Source: Negativicutes bacterium
GTDB lineage: Bacteria > Bacillota > Negativicutes > JAGPMH01
NCBI GenBank assembly: GCA_018052945.1
Contig: JAGPMH010000010.1
Coordinates: 1-51,104, forward strand
Direction of reading: 5' to 3'
Length of the DNA: 51,104 nt
Shown here one piece after another: positions 35,851 through 44,706 of the stretch. A model generated the notes under the pieces. That model saw nothing but the letters and a program-made list of their open reading frames with translations. It had not been told where the DNA came from and did no database searches. The number at the start of each line of letters is the position of its first letter. Within the stretch, counting starts at the first letter, position 1. The position numbers and the translations under genes were made by a program.

Positions 35851-37395
35851 TTAATGTTTAAAGTGTCTCATATTTGTAAATACCATTGCAATACCATGCT
35901 CATCTGCCGCTTGAATTGATTCTTCATCGCGTACTGAACCACCTGGCTGAATAATAGCCGTTATCCCTGCTTTAGCAGCTGTATCAACACTATCTCTAAA
36001 TGGGAAGAAGGCATCTGATGATAATACTGCTCCTTTAGCTTTCTCTCCAGCTTGCTCCAACGCAATTGCCGCAGAACCAACTCGATTCATTTGACCCGCA
36101 CCTACACCATAAGTTTGATTGTCACCGGCTACAACAATCGCATTTGATTTAACATGTTTAACAACTTTCCATGCTAATAATAATTGTTGCCACTCTTCTT
36201 TTGATGGCTGGCGTTTAGTAACAACTTTCATATTTTCTATCAGTGCATCTTCAGTATCAGCTTCTTGTAGCAACATTCCACCTGAAACTTTTTTGGTATC
36301 AAGACATTTATCACGACCACTTTCTGGCATATCTAACGTTAATAATCTAATATTTTTCTTTTGTGTCAAGATTTCAATGGCTTCAACAGCGTAACTTGGA
36401 GCTATTACTGCTTCAATAAAAATTGCACCAATTTTTTCAGCAGTAGCTTTGTCAACAGCTCTATTAAGTGCAACAATTCCTCCAAAAGCAGAAACCGGGT
36501 CAGCATCATAAGCTTTCGTATAAGCATCAAGAATATTGCTACCGATTCCAGTACCACATGGGTTAGTATGTTTGATAATTGTTGCAGCCGGTTGTTCAAA
36601 TTCAGCAACAATAGCATAAGCTGCTTCTACATCAACAATATTGTTAAAGGATAATTCTTTGCCATGTAATTGTTTAGCATTAGCAACACCAATTCCATCA
36701 TTAAATTTTTCGCGATAAAATGCGGCATTTTGATGAGGATTTTCACCATAACGTAAATCTTGAACTTTCTCCAAAACAACATGAACTGTTTCCGGGAACT
36801 GACCTTCGCCTAATTCCTTACTTAAATATTGATTAATACAAGCATCATATTCAGCAGTATGACCAAAAGCTTCTTTAGATAAGCTCATTCTTAATTTTTC
36901 AGTAATTCCTTCAGCTGAAGCTAATTGAGCTGCAATTTCATTATAACGGTCAGGATTAACAACAACTGTTACATATTTAAAATTTTTAGCCGCAGCTCTA
37001 ATCATCGCCGGACCACCAATATCAATATTTTCAATTGCCAATGCTAAATTAACATCAGGTTTTTTAATAGTATCACGGAAAGGATATAGATTAACTACAA
37101 CCATATCAATACCAGTAATATTATGTTTTTCCATCGCCGCAATATGATCTTGGTTATCGCGAATCGCTAAAATACCACCATGAATATAAGGATTTAAAGT
37201 TTTGACTCTACCATCCATTATTTCCGGAAAACCTGTTACTTCGCTAACGTATGTTACTGGAATTCCAGCTTCTTTTAATGTTTTCATCGTACCACCAGTT
37301 GATATAATATCAACGCCGGCAGCATGTAGTTTTTGAGCAAATTCAACTAAGCCTGTTTTATCTGATACACTAATAAGTGCGCGTTTTATCTTCAT
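35851..37395 (-). CDS. purH: Bifunctional AICAR formyltransferase / IMP cyclohydrolase
   Basis: Last two steps to IMP. About 514 aa: N-terminal cyclohydrolase (RALISVSDKTGLVEFA; STGGTMKTL), C-terminal formyltransferase with LRYGENPHQNAAF, KHTNPCGTGIG and DAFFPFRDSVD. Of two tandem ATG codons, the second (37395) has the better spacing from AGGTAGGG; the first (37401) abuts it. Confidence 0.97.
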   Translation of the reverse strand: MKIKRALISVSDKTGLVEFAQKLHAAGVDIISTGGTMKTLKEAGIPVTYVSEVTGFPEIMDGRVKTLNPYIHGGILAIRDNQDHIAAMEKHNITGIDMVVVNLYPFRDTIKKPDVNLALAIENIDIGGPAMIRAAAKNFKYVTVVVNPDRYNEIAAQLASAEGITEKLRMSLSKEAFGHTAEYDACINQYLSKELGEGQFPETVHVVLEKVQDLRYGENPHQNAAFYREKFNDGIGVANAKQLHGKELSFNNIVDVEAAYAIVAEFEQPAATIIKHTNPCGTGIGSNILDAYTKAYDADPVSAFGGIVALNRAVDKATAEKIGAIFIEAVIAPSYAVEAIEILTQKKNIRLLTLDMPESGRDKCLDTKKVSGGMLLQEADTEDALIENMKVVTKRQPSKEEWQQLLLAWKVVKHVKSNAIVVAGDNQTYGVGAGQMNRVGSAAIALEQAGEKAKGAVLSSDAFFPFRDSVDTAAKAGITAIIQPGGSVRDEESIQAADEHGIAMVFTNMRHFKH

Positions 37396-37407
37396 TTTCA
37401 TCCCTAC

Positions 37408-38022
37408 CTATTCTTTTATAATTACTTTTCGACCAATTATCTTTAATTTATTTTCCATCACTAAAGAAATCGCTTTTGGATAAAGCGTATGCTCTAAATA
37501 AAGAATTCTTTTTGCTAGAGAGTCTTCGGTATCATTATCAAGAACCGGTATTGATTCTTGTAAAATGATTGGTCCACTATCCATTCCTTCATCAACAAAA
37601 TGAATAGTGCACCCAGAAACCTTTGCGCCATAAGCTATAACTTGTTCATGCGCATTTTTCCCTGGAAAAGATGGTAATAACGAAGGGTGAATATTAATTA
37701 TTTTTTCTTTAAATTCTTGTATAAAATACGGACTTAATATTCTCATAAAGCCTGCTAAAACAACTAATGAAACATTATGTTTTTTTAATGCTACAACAAT
37801 TTTTTCTTCAAAGTCTTGTTGATTACTGCATTCTTTACGATCAACACAAATAGCTATAATATTGTTTTCTGTGGCAATATCAAGTGCCTTCGCATTAGGT
37901 TTATCAGATATTACAACGCCAATTTCGACATTTAAGAGTCCTTTGTTTATCGCTTCAATTATTGCCTGCAGATTACTTCCTCTACCGGATGCTAACACAC
38001 CAATTACATTATTTTGCATCAT
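37408..38022 (-). CDS. purN: Phosphoribosylglycinamide formyltransferase (folate dependent)
   Basis: Transfers a formyl group from 10-formyl-THF to GAR. 204 aa with VLASGRGSNLQAII, the INIHPSLLPSFPG motif (His of the catalytic triad) and FVDEGMDSGPII with the catalytic Asp. The start is ATG 38022 (or 38019), after GGGGGCG. It overlaps the purM end by about 14 bases, so translation is coupled. Confidence 0.96.
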   Translation of the reverse strand: MMQNNVIGVLASGRGSNLQAIIEAINKGLLNVEIGVVISDKPNAKALDIATENNIIAICVDRKECSNQQDFEEKIVVALKKHNVSLVVLAGFMRILSPYFIQEFKEKIINIHPSLLPSFPGKNAHEQVIAYGAKVSGCTIHFVDEGMDSGPIILQESIPVLDNDTEDSLAKRILYLEHTLYPKAISLVMENKLKIIGRKVIIKE

Positions 38023-39082
38023 CAAAAGCGCCCCCTTTTAGGACAACCTCCTGTTCTCCTGCTGTAACTTTTCCGATAATAAAGCTTTGTTCATTTTGTT
38101 CTGCTAAAAATGCTTGTATTTCTTCTACAGCATCTTCTGCTACAACTAAAATCATACCAATACCCATATTAAAAGTGCGATACATTTCAGGCCAAGCAAC
38201 ATTACCCCACTCTTTTAACAAGTTGAAAATTGTTGGTCTTGCCCAAGCATTAGTATCAATTTCCGCACCACAATTTTTCGGTAAAACACGCGGAATATTG
38301 TCATAAAAACCGCCCCCGGTAATATGAACCATTCCAAAAATATCAAATTTTTCAATCAACGGTAGACAAACCTTTGGATATAATCTAGTCGGTGTTAATA
38401 GTTCTTCACCAATAGTTTTATCAAGTTCCGGAATAAACTCAGACCCATTAAAACCTTTTAAATCAAAACAAATTTTTCTAACTAGAGAGTAACCATTAGA
38501 ATGAACCCCTGAAGATGGTAACCCAATAATAACATTGCCCGGTTTAATTTTTTCACCGGTAATAATATTTTCTTTTTCTACAACCCCGACTGAAAAACCA
38601 GCAATATCATATTCGCCATCAGGATAAAAGCCTGCCATTTCTGCAGTTTCCCCACCAATTAGTGCACAGCCAGATTCTTTACAAGCTTTCGCTACCCCAC
38701 TAACAATATCAGCAACTTTTTCTGGTTCTAATTTTCCTACCGCCAAATAATCTAAAAAGAATAAAGGCTCAGCACCTTGTACCAAAATATCATTTACGCA
38801 CATCGCCACTGCATCTTGACCAATTGTATCATGTTTATCTAACATAAACGCTAAGCGTAACTTAGTTCCGACACCATCAGTACCTGAAACCAACACCGGC
38901 TCTTTATATTTTGTATTTAGAGCAAATAACCCCCCAAATCCGCCTAAATCACCTAAAACTTCTGGGCGATAAGTAGCTTTAACATGATTTTTCATTAATG
39001 ATACAGCATGATTTCCAGCATCAATATCAACACCGGCATCACGATATGTCAATTGCTTGTTATCTTTATTTTCTAAACTCAT
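38009..39082 (-). CDS. purM: Phosphoribosylformylglycinamidine cyclo-ligase
   Basis: AIR synthetase, 357 aa. Contains LTYRDAGVDIDAGN, VSGTDGVGTKL, ALIGGETAEM and HITGGGFYDNIPRVLP. I place the start at ATG 39082 (MSLENKDN), 7 bases after TAGGAGGAT; the longer reading to 39106 lacks a site. A hairpin separates it from purF. Confidence 0.97.
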   Translation of the reverse strand: MSLENKDNKQLTYRDAGVDIDAGNHAVSLMKNHVKATYRPEVLGDLGGFGGLFALNTKYKEPVLVSGTDGVGTKLRLAFMLDKHDTIGQDAVAMCVNDILVQGAEPLFFLDYLAVGKLEPEKVADIVSGVAKACKESGCALIGGETAEMAGFYPDGEYDIAGFSVGVVEKENIITGEKIKPGNVIIGLPSSGVHSNGYSLVRKICFDLKGFNGSEFIPELDKTIGEELLTPTRLYPKVCLPLIEKFDIFGMVHITGGGFYDNIPRVLPKNCGAEIDTNAWARPTIFNLLKEWGNVAWPEMYRTFNMGIGMILVVAEDAVEEIQAFLAEQNEQSFIIGKVTAGEQEVVLKGGAFDDAK

Positions 39083-39120
39083 TGAAATCCTCCTAAAATT
39101 AATCAAATTACAATAGCAGA

Positions 39121-39152
39121 TTAAGACTCCGCTTTTTACAGAGGAGTCTTAA
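39121..39152 (-). other. Intra-operon hairpin between purF and purM
   Basis: Inverted repeat with perfect 10-base arms (TTAAGACTCC / GGAGTCTTAA) and a 12-base loop, 2 bases past the purF stop. No U-tract follows on the minus strand. It is more likely a 3'-end stabiliser or processing site that sets unequal expression of purECF and purMNHD than a terminator. Confidence 0.6.
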
Positions 39153-39154
39153 AT

Positions 39155-40603
39155 TTAGCATTTACATTGATTATCTTTTCTCTTTTCAAACATGTATTTT
39201 GCAGAATCATTACCATCTTCTTCACATGGTGTGCCACCGCGATAATCACTATTAAAACAAGCGAAGCACAGGTCGTCACTATTAATTTTATTAACAGATT
39301 TCATTAATCCATCAATTGATAAAAAGTGTAGTGAATCCGCTCCGATATATTCTCTGATTTCTTCAACAGTTTTTGTTGCCGCAATAAGCTCTTTGCGAAT
39401 AGATGTATCAATTCCATAATAACAAGGATAAATTATTGGAGGTGAGCTAATACACATGTGTACGGCAGTAGCTCCAGCCGCTTTTAACATTTTTACAATT
39501 TTCCCACTGGTTGTTCCTCTAACAATAGAATCATCAACCATAATAACAGACTTGCCTTCAACCACTGATTTCACTGCATTTAATTTTAGCTTAACGCTAT
39601 TATCACGTTTCTTTTGAGATGGCTGAATAAAAGTTCTGCCAATATAACGATTTTTCATCAACCCTTCACAAAATGGTATCCCTGATTCTGCACTAAACCC
39701 AATAGCCGCTGTTGTTCCTGAATCTGGCACAGAAATAACAATATCGCCAGTAAACTTACTTTCTCTAGCTAGCATTTTTCCCATTTCAAAACGAGCAGCA
39801 TGAACACTTTGTCCATCAATGACACTGTCTGGTCTTGCAAAATAAATATATTCAAAAACACAGGCCGCTTTAGCAATATTTTCAGCAAACATTATAGACT
39901 TAACACCATTGTCATCAATAACAACCATTTCACCTGGTTCAATATCTCTAACAAATTCAGCGCCAATAGTATCTAACGCACACGACTCTGATGAAAGAAC
40001 ATACCCTGAGTCAAGTTTCCCTAAACAAAGCGGTCTAAAGCCTTGAGGATCTCTTGCCCCAATTAGTTTGTCTTCCGTCATGATTGTGAGACAGTATGCA
40101 CCTTTTATTTTATTTAAACTTTCGACAATTTTATCTTCAACACATTGTTTGCGTGAGCGAGCAATCAAATTAACAAACACTTCTGAATCAATCGTTGTTT
40201 GGAAAACCGTTCCGCAATCTTCCAATTCAGCTCTAATTTCATGAGCATTAGTCAAATTCCCATTATGAGCCAAACTAATCTTACCGCCAGAATAATTAAC
40301 CATTAGCGGTTGTGTATTTGCTAATAAACTTGATCCGGTAGTTGAGTACCGAACATGACCAATTGCAATATACTGTCCATCCATATGCGGTAATTGATGA
40401 CGAAAAACTTCATTTACTAAACCCATACCTCTGTGAACATCCATCCAGGAACCGTCTGTAATTGCAATGCCAGCACTTTCCTGACCTCTATGCTGCAATG
40501 CATATAAGCCTAAATAAGTATTAAGTGCGACATCATCTTCACGAGAATATATTCCAAAAACTCCGCACTCTTCTTTTAACTTATCCAGTTCTAAATCTAG
40601 CAT
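39155..40603 (-). CDS. purF: Amidophosphoribosyltransferase
   Basis: Committed step of purine synthesis: PRPP plus glutamine to phosphoribosylamine. 482 aa. A short propeptide (12 residues, ending KEE) precedes the nucleophile Cys13 (CGVFGIYS), as in the Bacillus-type proenzyme. The PRPP-binding loop [17 protein letters not shown] is intact. Scattered cysteines including ACVFEY, YPCYYG and CFAC match the [4Fe-4S] ligands of the Bacillus enzyme, implying oxygen sensitivity. ATG 40603 overlaps the purC end by 7 bases. Confidence 0.97.
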   Translation of the reverse strand: MLDLELDKLKEECGVFGIYSREDDVALNTYLGLYALQHRGQESAGIAITDGSWMDVHRGMGLVNEVFRHQLPHMDGQYIAIGHVRYSTTGSSLLANTQPLMVNYSGGKISLAHNGNLTNAHEIRAELEDCGTVFQTTIDSEVFVNLIARSRKQCVEDKIVESLNKIKGAYCLTIMTEDKLIGARDPQGFRPLCLGKLDSGYVLSSESCALDTIGAEFVRDIEPGEMVVIDDNGVKSIMFAENIAKAACVFEYIYFARPDSVIDGQSVHAARFEMGKMLARESKFTGDIVISVPDSGTTAAIGFSAESGIPFCEGLMKNRYIGRTFIQPSQKKRDNSVKLKLNAVKSVVEGKSVIMVDDSIVRGTTSGKIVKMLKAAGATAVHMCISSPPIIYPCYYGIDTSIRKELIAATKTVEEIREYIGADSLHFLSIDGLMKSVNKINSDDLCFACFNSDYRGGTPCEEDGNDSAKYMFEKRKDNQCKC

Positions 40604-41310
40604 ATAACCTCTCCTGTTAATCTATGTAGTACTTCTTTATAGGCATCTTCAATGTTTCCAAGGTCACGACGGAATCTATCTTTATCTAGTTTTTCACCGG
40701 TTTTACTATCCCAGAATCGGCAAGTGTCAGGAGAAATCTCATCACCTAACAATACCATTCCTTTATGTAAACCAAATTCTAATTTAAAATCAATTAATTC
40801 AATATCTTTTGTTTTTAAATATTGTGTTAATACTTCATTAACTTTTAAAGCGATACTTTCCATTTCAGCAACTTGTTCTGGTGTTGCTAAATTTAATGCT
40901 GCAACATGGAAATCATTAATAATCGGATCTCCTAAATCATCGTTTTTATAATAAAGTTCAACAACAGTATTCGGTAATTTAGTCCCTTCAGCCCAGCCTA
41001 ATCTTTTTGCTAAGCTACCGGCTGCAATATTTCTTGTTACAACTTCTACTTGAATAATTTCCAATGATTTAACTAACATTTCACGATCACTTGGCATATC
41101 AATAAAATGACTTTCCACACCATTTTCTTTTAATAATTTAAAGAAAAAAGATGATATTTTATTATTCATAATACCTTTATTTAAAATAGTGCCTTTTTTA
41201 GCACCATTGCCAGCAGTTGCATCATCTTTGTAATATACTAAAACTTCATCTTGGTTATCAGTAGCAAATATTTGTTTTGCTTTACCTTCATACAACATTT
41301 CTTTTTTCAT
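40597..41310 (-). CDS. purC: SAICAR synthetase
   Basis: Phosphoribosylaminoimidazole-succinocarboxamide synthase, 237 aa. Contains [24 protein letters not shown] and IDFKLEFG, then [18 protein letters not shown] 41310 is 6 bases after GGAGGGG; an in-frame TTG at 41325 lies before that site. 21 bases after purE. Confidence 0.97.
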   Translation of the reverse strand: MKKEMLYEGKAKQIFATDNQDEVLVYYKDDATAGNGAKKGTILNKGIMNNKISSFFFKLLKENGVESHFIDMPSDREMLVKSLEIIQVEVVTRNIAAGSLAKRLGWAEGTKLPNTVVELYYKNDDLGDPIINDFHVAALNLATPEQVAEMESIALKVNEVLTQYLKTKDIELIDFKLEFGLHKGMVLLGDEISPDTCRFWDSKTGEKLDKDRFRRDLGNIEDAYKEVLHRLTGEVIC

Positions 41311-41331
41311 TAGAAACCCCTCCAAAAAATA

Positions 41332-41826
41332 TTATTTATCATTAATCATTGCCGAAACTTTAGCTGCTTTTGCCTCAACTTCGTCAACCATTTTTTCACG
41401 TTGTTTCGCTAATTTACCCTGTAATTCTTTATCAGAAATTGATAGTATTTGTGCAGCAAAAATACCGGCATTTTTCGCACCATTTACTGCCATTACACCA
41501 ACCGGAATACCAGATGGCATTTGAACCATGCTTAATAGTGCATCCATACCGTTTAAAGGTGTTGCATTAATAGGTACTCCAATAACCGGTAATGTTGTTA
41601 AACTTGCAACAACACCCGCTAAGTGAGCTGCTGCTCCAGCAGCCGCAATAAAGAGATTAACGCCTCTTTCACTTGCTGTGCTAACAATATCATGAACTTT
41701 AGCCGGCGTACGATGTGCTGAAGCAACAACAACTTCAGTCTCAACACCCACCCCTTCTAAAAAATCAGCAGCCGGTCTTAAAATCGGCCAGTCAGAGTCG
41801 CTTCCCATTAAAATACAAACTTTCAT
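41332..41826 (-). CDS. purE: N5-carboxyaminoimidazole ribonucleotide mutase
   Basis: Class I-like PurE, 164 aa: MGSDSDWPILRPA, ASAHRTP, a glycine/alanine-rich AAGAAAHLAGVVAS loop and LSMVQMPSGIPVG. Class I PurE normally works with PurK, which supplies N5-CAIR, but no purK lies beside it. First gene of purECFMNHD. The ATG at 41826 is preceded by GGGAG about 9 bases upstream and by a 250-base structured leader. Confidence 0.96.
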   Translation of the reverse strand: MKVCILMGSDSDWPILRPAADFLEGVGVETEVVVASAHRTPAKVHDIVSTASERGVNLFIAAAGAAAHLAGVVASLTTLPVIGVPINATPLNGMDALLSMVQMPSGIPVGVMAVNGAKNAGIFAAQILSISDKELQGKLAKQREKMVDEVEAKAAKVSAMINDK

Positions 41827-41930
41827 TCACTACATCTCCCTATTATATAATAAATTTTATTTGGTTAATTTTTTCACTTAAGCTTTAGACAATAATTCAT
41901 ATTTTTCCATTAAAGGATAATTTTAAAATG

Positions 41931-42009
41931 CAAAAATAATAACCGGGCAGGCTATTTTGTATATTATACTACACAAAATTTCCCACCCGGGTCTTTTCTC
42001 TATCCGGGT
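41931..42009 (-). ncRNA. Attenuator of purE: terminator and competing antiterminator stem
   Basis: Terminator: CCGGGTGGG (41982-41990) pairs with CCTGCCCGG (41943-41951) through 9 bp with two G-U pairs. An upper 10-bp stem based on ATTTTGT / ACAAAAT continues it, and TTATTATTTTTG follows. Competitor: ACCCGG (42004-42009) can instead pair with CCGGGT (41985-41990), consuming the 5' arm of the terminator. The two structures exclude each other, the hallmark of transcription attenuation. What selects between them is not visible. Confidence 0.7.
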
Positions 42010-42021
42010 TAGTTTTTTTTA

Positions 42022-42054
42022 CTAGCTCCGAGCATATCCCTTTTCATAATACAT
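42022..42054 (-). CDS. Possible leader peptide of the pur operon (10 codons)
   Basis: ATG to TAG encoding MYYEKGYARS, located between the promoter and the attenuator and ending 12 bases before the antiterminator arm. That spacing is suited to ribosome-controlled folding. Three of ten codons are Tyr. The ribosome site is weak (no AGGAGG-like sequence within 12 bases), so it may be chance. Confidence 0.3.
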   Translation of the reverse strand: MYYEKGYARS

Positions 42055-42084
42055 AAACTTGTCTTTGTAACTTATCTTCAACTA

Positions 42085-42114
42085 ATGATAACAAAAACAA
42101 TAAAACTATGTCAA
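42085..42114 (-). promoter_or_regulatory. Promoter of the pur operon
   Basis: Minus-strand -35 TTGACA (42109-42114, perfect) and -10 TTATCA (17-base spacer) or TATCAT (18-base spacer) at 42085-42091. It lies 39 bases past the plsC stop. Confidence 0.75.
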
Positions 42115-42152
42115 CGAAATTCGTTTTAATATAAAAATAATCAACTTAAAAC

Positions 42153-42728
42153 TTATCGCGACATTAATTTGCCAATTTCTCTCATGATTTCATCAGTAAA
42201 TTCTTGCATTACAATTTTGCCGTCTTCATTAGGTTGATATTTTATCGGTTTTCCAAATATAAGCTTTATTTCATTACCCCAGAATTTATTTTTTTTAATT
42301 ATTACTGCTGTGGGAACTACCGGTACATCAGCTTTTATAGCAATTAATGCCATTCCAGCTTCAGCTTCGCCCAGTTTTCCATCTTTACTTCTTGTCCCTT
42401 CGGGAAATAAACCTAAGCACTCTCCACTTTTTAATAAGCTAATTGCTTTTTTTATAGCAACTCGATCTGCCGTTCCCCTTTTAACCGGAAAAGCATTTAA
42501 CCTTTTGATAATATAGCCAATTATTGGAATGTCAAACAACTCTTCTTTGGCCATAAAATTAATTTTTCGGGGCAAAAAAGTACCAATAAGCGGTGGATCC
42601 CATAAACTAATATGATTTGCGGCAATAATTACCCCTTTAGTACTAGGGATATTTTCAACGCCAACAATTTGGCACTTGAAAAAATTTTTAAAAATAAATT
42701 TGAATAAAATAACTCCTATATTATACAT
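42153..42728 (-). CDS. plsC: 1-acyl-sn-glycerol-3-phosphate acyltransferase
   Basis: Adds the second acyl chain in phosphatidic acid synthesis. 191 aa with HxxxxD (His39-Asp44 in ANHISLWDPP), FPEGTR (108-113) and an N-terminal hydrophobic segment (about 3-16) for membrane attachment. Last gene after cmk, a pairing common in Firmicutes. Confidence 0.93.
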   Translation of the reverse strand: MYNIGVILFKFIFKNFFKCQIVGVENIPSTKGVIIAANHISLWDPPLIGTFLPRKINFMAKEELFDIPIIGYIIKRLNAFPVKRGTADRVAIKKAISLLKSGECLGLFPEGTRSKDGKLGEAEAGMALIAIKADVPVVPTAVIIKKNKFWGNEIKLIFGKPIKYQPNEDGKIVMQEFTDEIMREIGKLMSR

Positions 42729-42737
42729 TTTATCTCC

Positions 42738-43379
42738 TTATTGGCAGAGTTTTATAATTTCAGCAACAGCTTCTTCAATACTTAAGGCTGTAGTGTCCAA
42801 TAAAATTGCATCAGGCGCTTGCTGTAATGGTGCAATTTCACGCTCCATATCCATTTTATCTCGAGCAGCTATTTCCTGCTGAATTTGCGCTAGATCAATA
42901 TCATAGCCCTTTTTTGATAACTCAAGCCATCTTCTACGTGCTCGCTCGGCAATAGAGGCTGTTAAAAAAATTTTAACATCAGCATTTGGCAAAACATTAG
43001 AACAAATATCACGACCATCCATTACAACTCTTCCATTTTTCGCCATTTCTCTTTGGATTGCGATTAACTTTTCACGAACCTTAGGTTCTTGAGCAATACT
43101 TGAAACCAACTTAGTAACTTCTGGTGTTCTAATTTCTTCCGTAATATTTTCATCGTTTAAATACACTTTTGTTATTCCATCAACATATGTCAAAGATAAT
43201 TTTATATTATCAATTGCTGTTAAAATACCTATTTGGGAGTGTAATGACAAATACGCTATCGCACGATACATTGCTCCAGTATCAATATATAAATATTCTA
43301 ACTGTTGTGCAACTAACTGAGCGACAGTACTCTTTCCGGCTCCTGCCGGTCCATCAATTGCAATCACTAAATTCTTCAT
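42738..43379 (-). CDS. cmk: Cytidylate kinase
   Basis: Phosphorylates CMP and dCMP. 213 aa: P-loop GPAGAGKST (10-18), YIDTGAMYRA, VMDGRDIC and the lid region FLTASIAERARRR. Between aroA and plsC, the order often seen in clostridia (aroA-cmk). Confidence 0.96.
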   Translation of the reverse strand: MKNLVIAIDGPAGAGKSTVAQLVAQQLEYLYIDTGAMYRAIAYLSLHSQIGILTAIDNIKLSLTYVDGITKVYLNDENITEEIRTPEVTKLVSSIAQEPKVREKLIAIQREMAKNGRVVMDGRDICSNVLPNADVKIFLTASIAERARRRWLELSKKGYDIDLAQIQQEIAARDKMDMEREIAPLQQAPDAILLDTTALSIEEAVAEIIKLCQ

Positions 43380-43386
43380 GTTAACC

Positions 43387-44685
43387 TCAATTACATTTAA
43401 TTTTTTCTAAAGTTTGATAAAAAGTAGGATAAGAGATACAAACACAATCCGGATTTTCAATATTTACGCCCTCAGCCGCTGCTCCTGCTACGGCTAATGC
43501 CATAGCAATACGATGATCGTGGTAAGAATAGCAGTTGGCTTTATTTAATTTTCCTGTCCCCTCAATAATCAATCCATCTTCTGTGCCAACAATATTTCCA
43601 CCCATTTTTGAAAACTCGTTTACTACAGCACTTAATCTATCGGTTTCTTTAACTCTTAACTCCTCAGCTCCGGTAATAATGGTTTTGCCCTCAGCAAACA
43701 TTGCAGCCACCGCAATGACAGGAATTTCATCAATTAATCTCGGCATTATTTCTGCTCCAAAGCTAGTTCCTTTTAATTTTGCCGATTTTACAATTAAGTC
43801 TGCCATCGGCTCTTTGCCACTCATTCTTTCATTAACAACCTTAATATCAGCACCCATATTTAGTAAAACATCAATTATGCCAGTTCGAGTTTTATTTACG
43901 CCAACATTTTTTAGAGTAAGGTTACTATTGGGAATAATGCTAGCCGCCACTAGCCAAAACGCCGCTGAACTAATATCTCCAGGAACTTCTAAGGTCTCTG
44001 GCGAAATTAACTGTTCAACTTTTTGGATGCCAACACTTGTTCCCTCTTTATAAAGTTCAACACCAAAAGTTTCAAACATTTTTTCAGTATGATCTCTTGA
44101 AACATATGGTTCCGTAACAATAGTCTTACTATCGGCATACATCCCTGCTAATAATATCGCAGATTTTACTTGTGCACTAGCCATCGGCATTTCATAATTA
44201 ATTGCTTTTATCTGTTCTACTGGCAATATTGCTAATGGTAATAACCGAGAGTTTTCACGAGAAACAAACTGTGCTCCCATTTTAGAAAGAGGTTTAATAA
44301 CTCTAGCCATTGGTCTTTTTCTTAAAGAGTCATCGCCTGTAAAAGTTACAAAAAAGTTTTGCGCTGACAACATCCCCATTAACAAGCGTAAGGTTGTTCC
44401 TGAGTTTCCTGCATCTAAAACATTTTCCGGTTCTTTTAAGCCATTTATCCCAACACCATGGACAACTAACTCATTGTCATTTATTTTTTCAATTTTTACG
44501 CCTAACGCTTCCATACAAGAAACTGTTGATAAGCAATCCTGAGAATTTAAAAAGTTTTTAATTGTAACAGCTTTATCACCTAAACTAGAAAACATTACAC
44601 TGCGATGTGATATTGATTTATCACCAGGAATAAAAATTTCTCCTTGTAAACCTTTAACAGCATTAACTTCTAAATTATCTCTCAT
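43387..44685 (-). CDS. aroA: 3-phosphoshikimate 1-carboxyvinyltransferase (EPSP synthase)
   Basis: Sixth shikimate-pathway step. 432 aa: PGDKSISHR with the PEP-binding Lys (Lys23), DAGNSGTTLRLLMG, RPMARVI, KETDRLSAV and DHRIAMALAVAG. In the phosphate-binding loop the segment is GNSGTTLR, and an Ala lies near the class-II-type RPMAR motif. I do not assign a herbicide-sensitivity class. Other aro genes are elsewhere. Confidence 0.96.
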   Translation of the reverse strand: MRDNLEVNAVKGLQGEIFIPGDKSISHRSVMFSSLGDKAVTIKNFLNSQDCLSTVSCMEALGVKIEKINDNELVVHGVGINGLKEPENVLDAGNSGTTLRLLMGMLSAQNFFVTFTGDDSLRKRPMARVIKPLSKMGAQFVSRENSRLLPLAILPVEQIKAINYEMPMASAQVKSAILLAGMYADSKTIVTEPYVSRDHTEKMFETFGVELYKEGTSVGIQKVEQLISPETLEVPGDISSAAFWLVAASIIPNSNLTLKNVGVNKTRTGIIDVLLNMGADIKVVNERMSGKEPMADLIVKSAKLKGTSFGAEIMPRLIDEIPVIAVAAMFAEGKTIITGAEELRVKETDRLSAVVNEFSKMGGNIVGTEDGLIIEGTGKLNKANCYSYHDHRIAMALAVAGAAAEGVNIENPDCVCISYPTFYQTLEKIKCN

Positions 44686-44706
44686 TTTAGCACCTCTATA
44701 AATATT

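Larger units (their letters stand above)
41827..42152 (-). promoter_or_regulatory. pur operon control region (leader, attenuator, promoter)
   Basis: The only gap of more than 300 bases. Reading down the minus strand: a dyad AACGAA-t-TTCGTT (42113-42125) touching the -35; -35 TTGACA (42109-42114); -10 at about 42085-42091; a possible 10-codon ORF; an antiterminator-like stem; a strong terminator; then about 100 AT-rich bases without a clear signal up to the purE ribosome site. I see no purine, ZTP or PRPP riboswitch core. Confidence 0.75.

Noticed and set aside
41843-41848. Second TATAAT just before purE
   Set aside because: It lies only about 20 bases before the start codon, would put the ribosome site at the transcript end, and has no -35; the stretch is simply AT-rich.
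41931-42080. Purine, ZTP, PRPP/guanidine or T-box riboswitch before purE; 6S RNA at the same place
   Set aside because: GGGTGGGA and ACCCGG recall parts of ZTP, ykkC or T-box RNAs, but the defining cores are absent. The transcript ends do not pair as in 6S RNA. Kept as an unclassified attenuator.
43535-44053. 172-codon plus-strand open frame opposite aroA
   Set aside because: It mirrors aroA, has no ribosome site and its translation resembles no protein; aroA is complete with all motifs.
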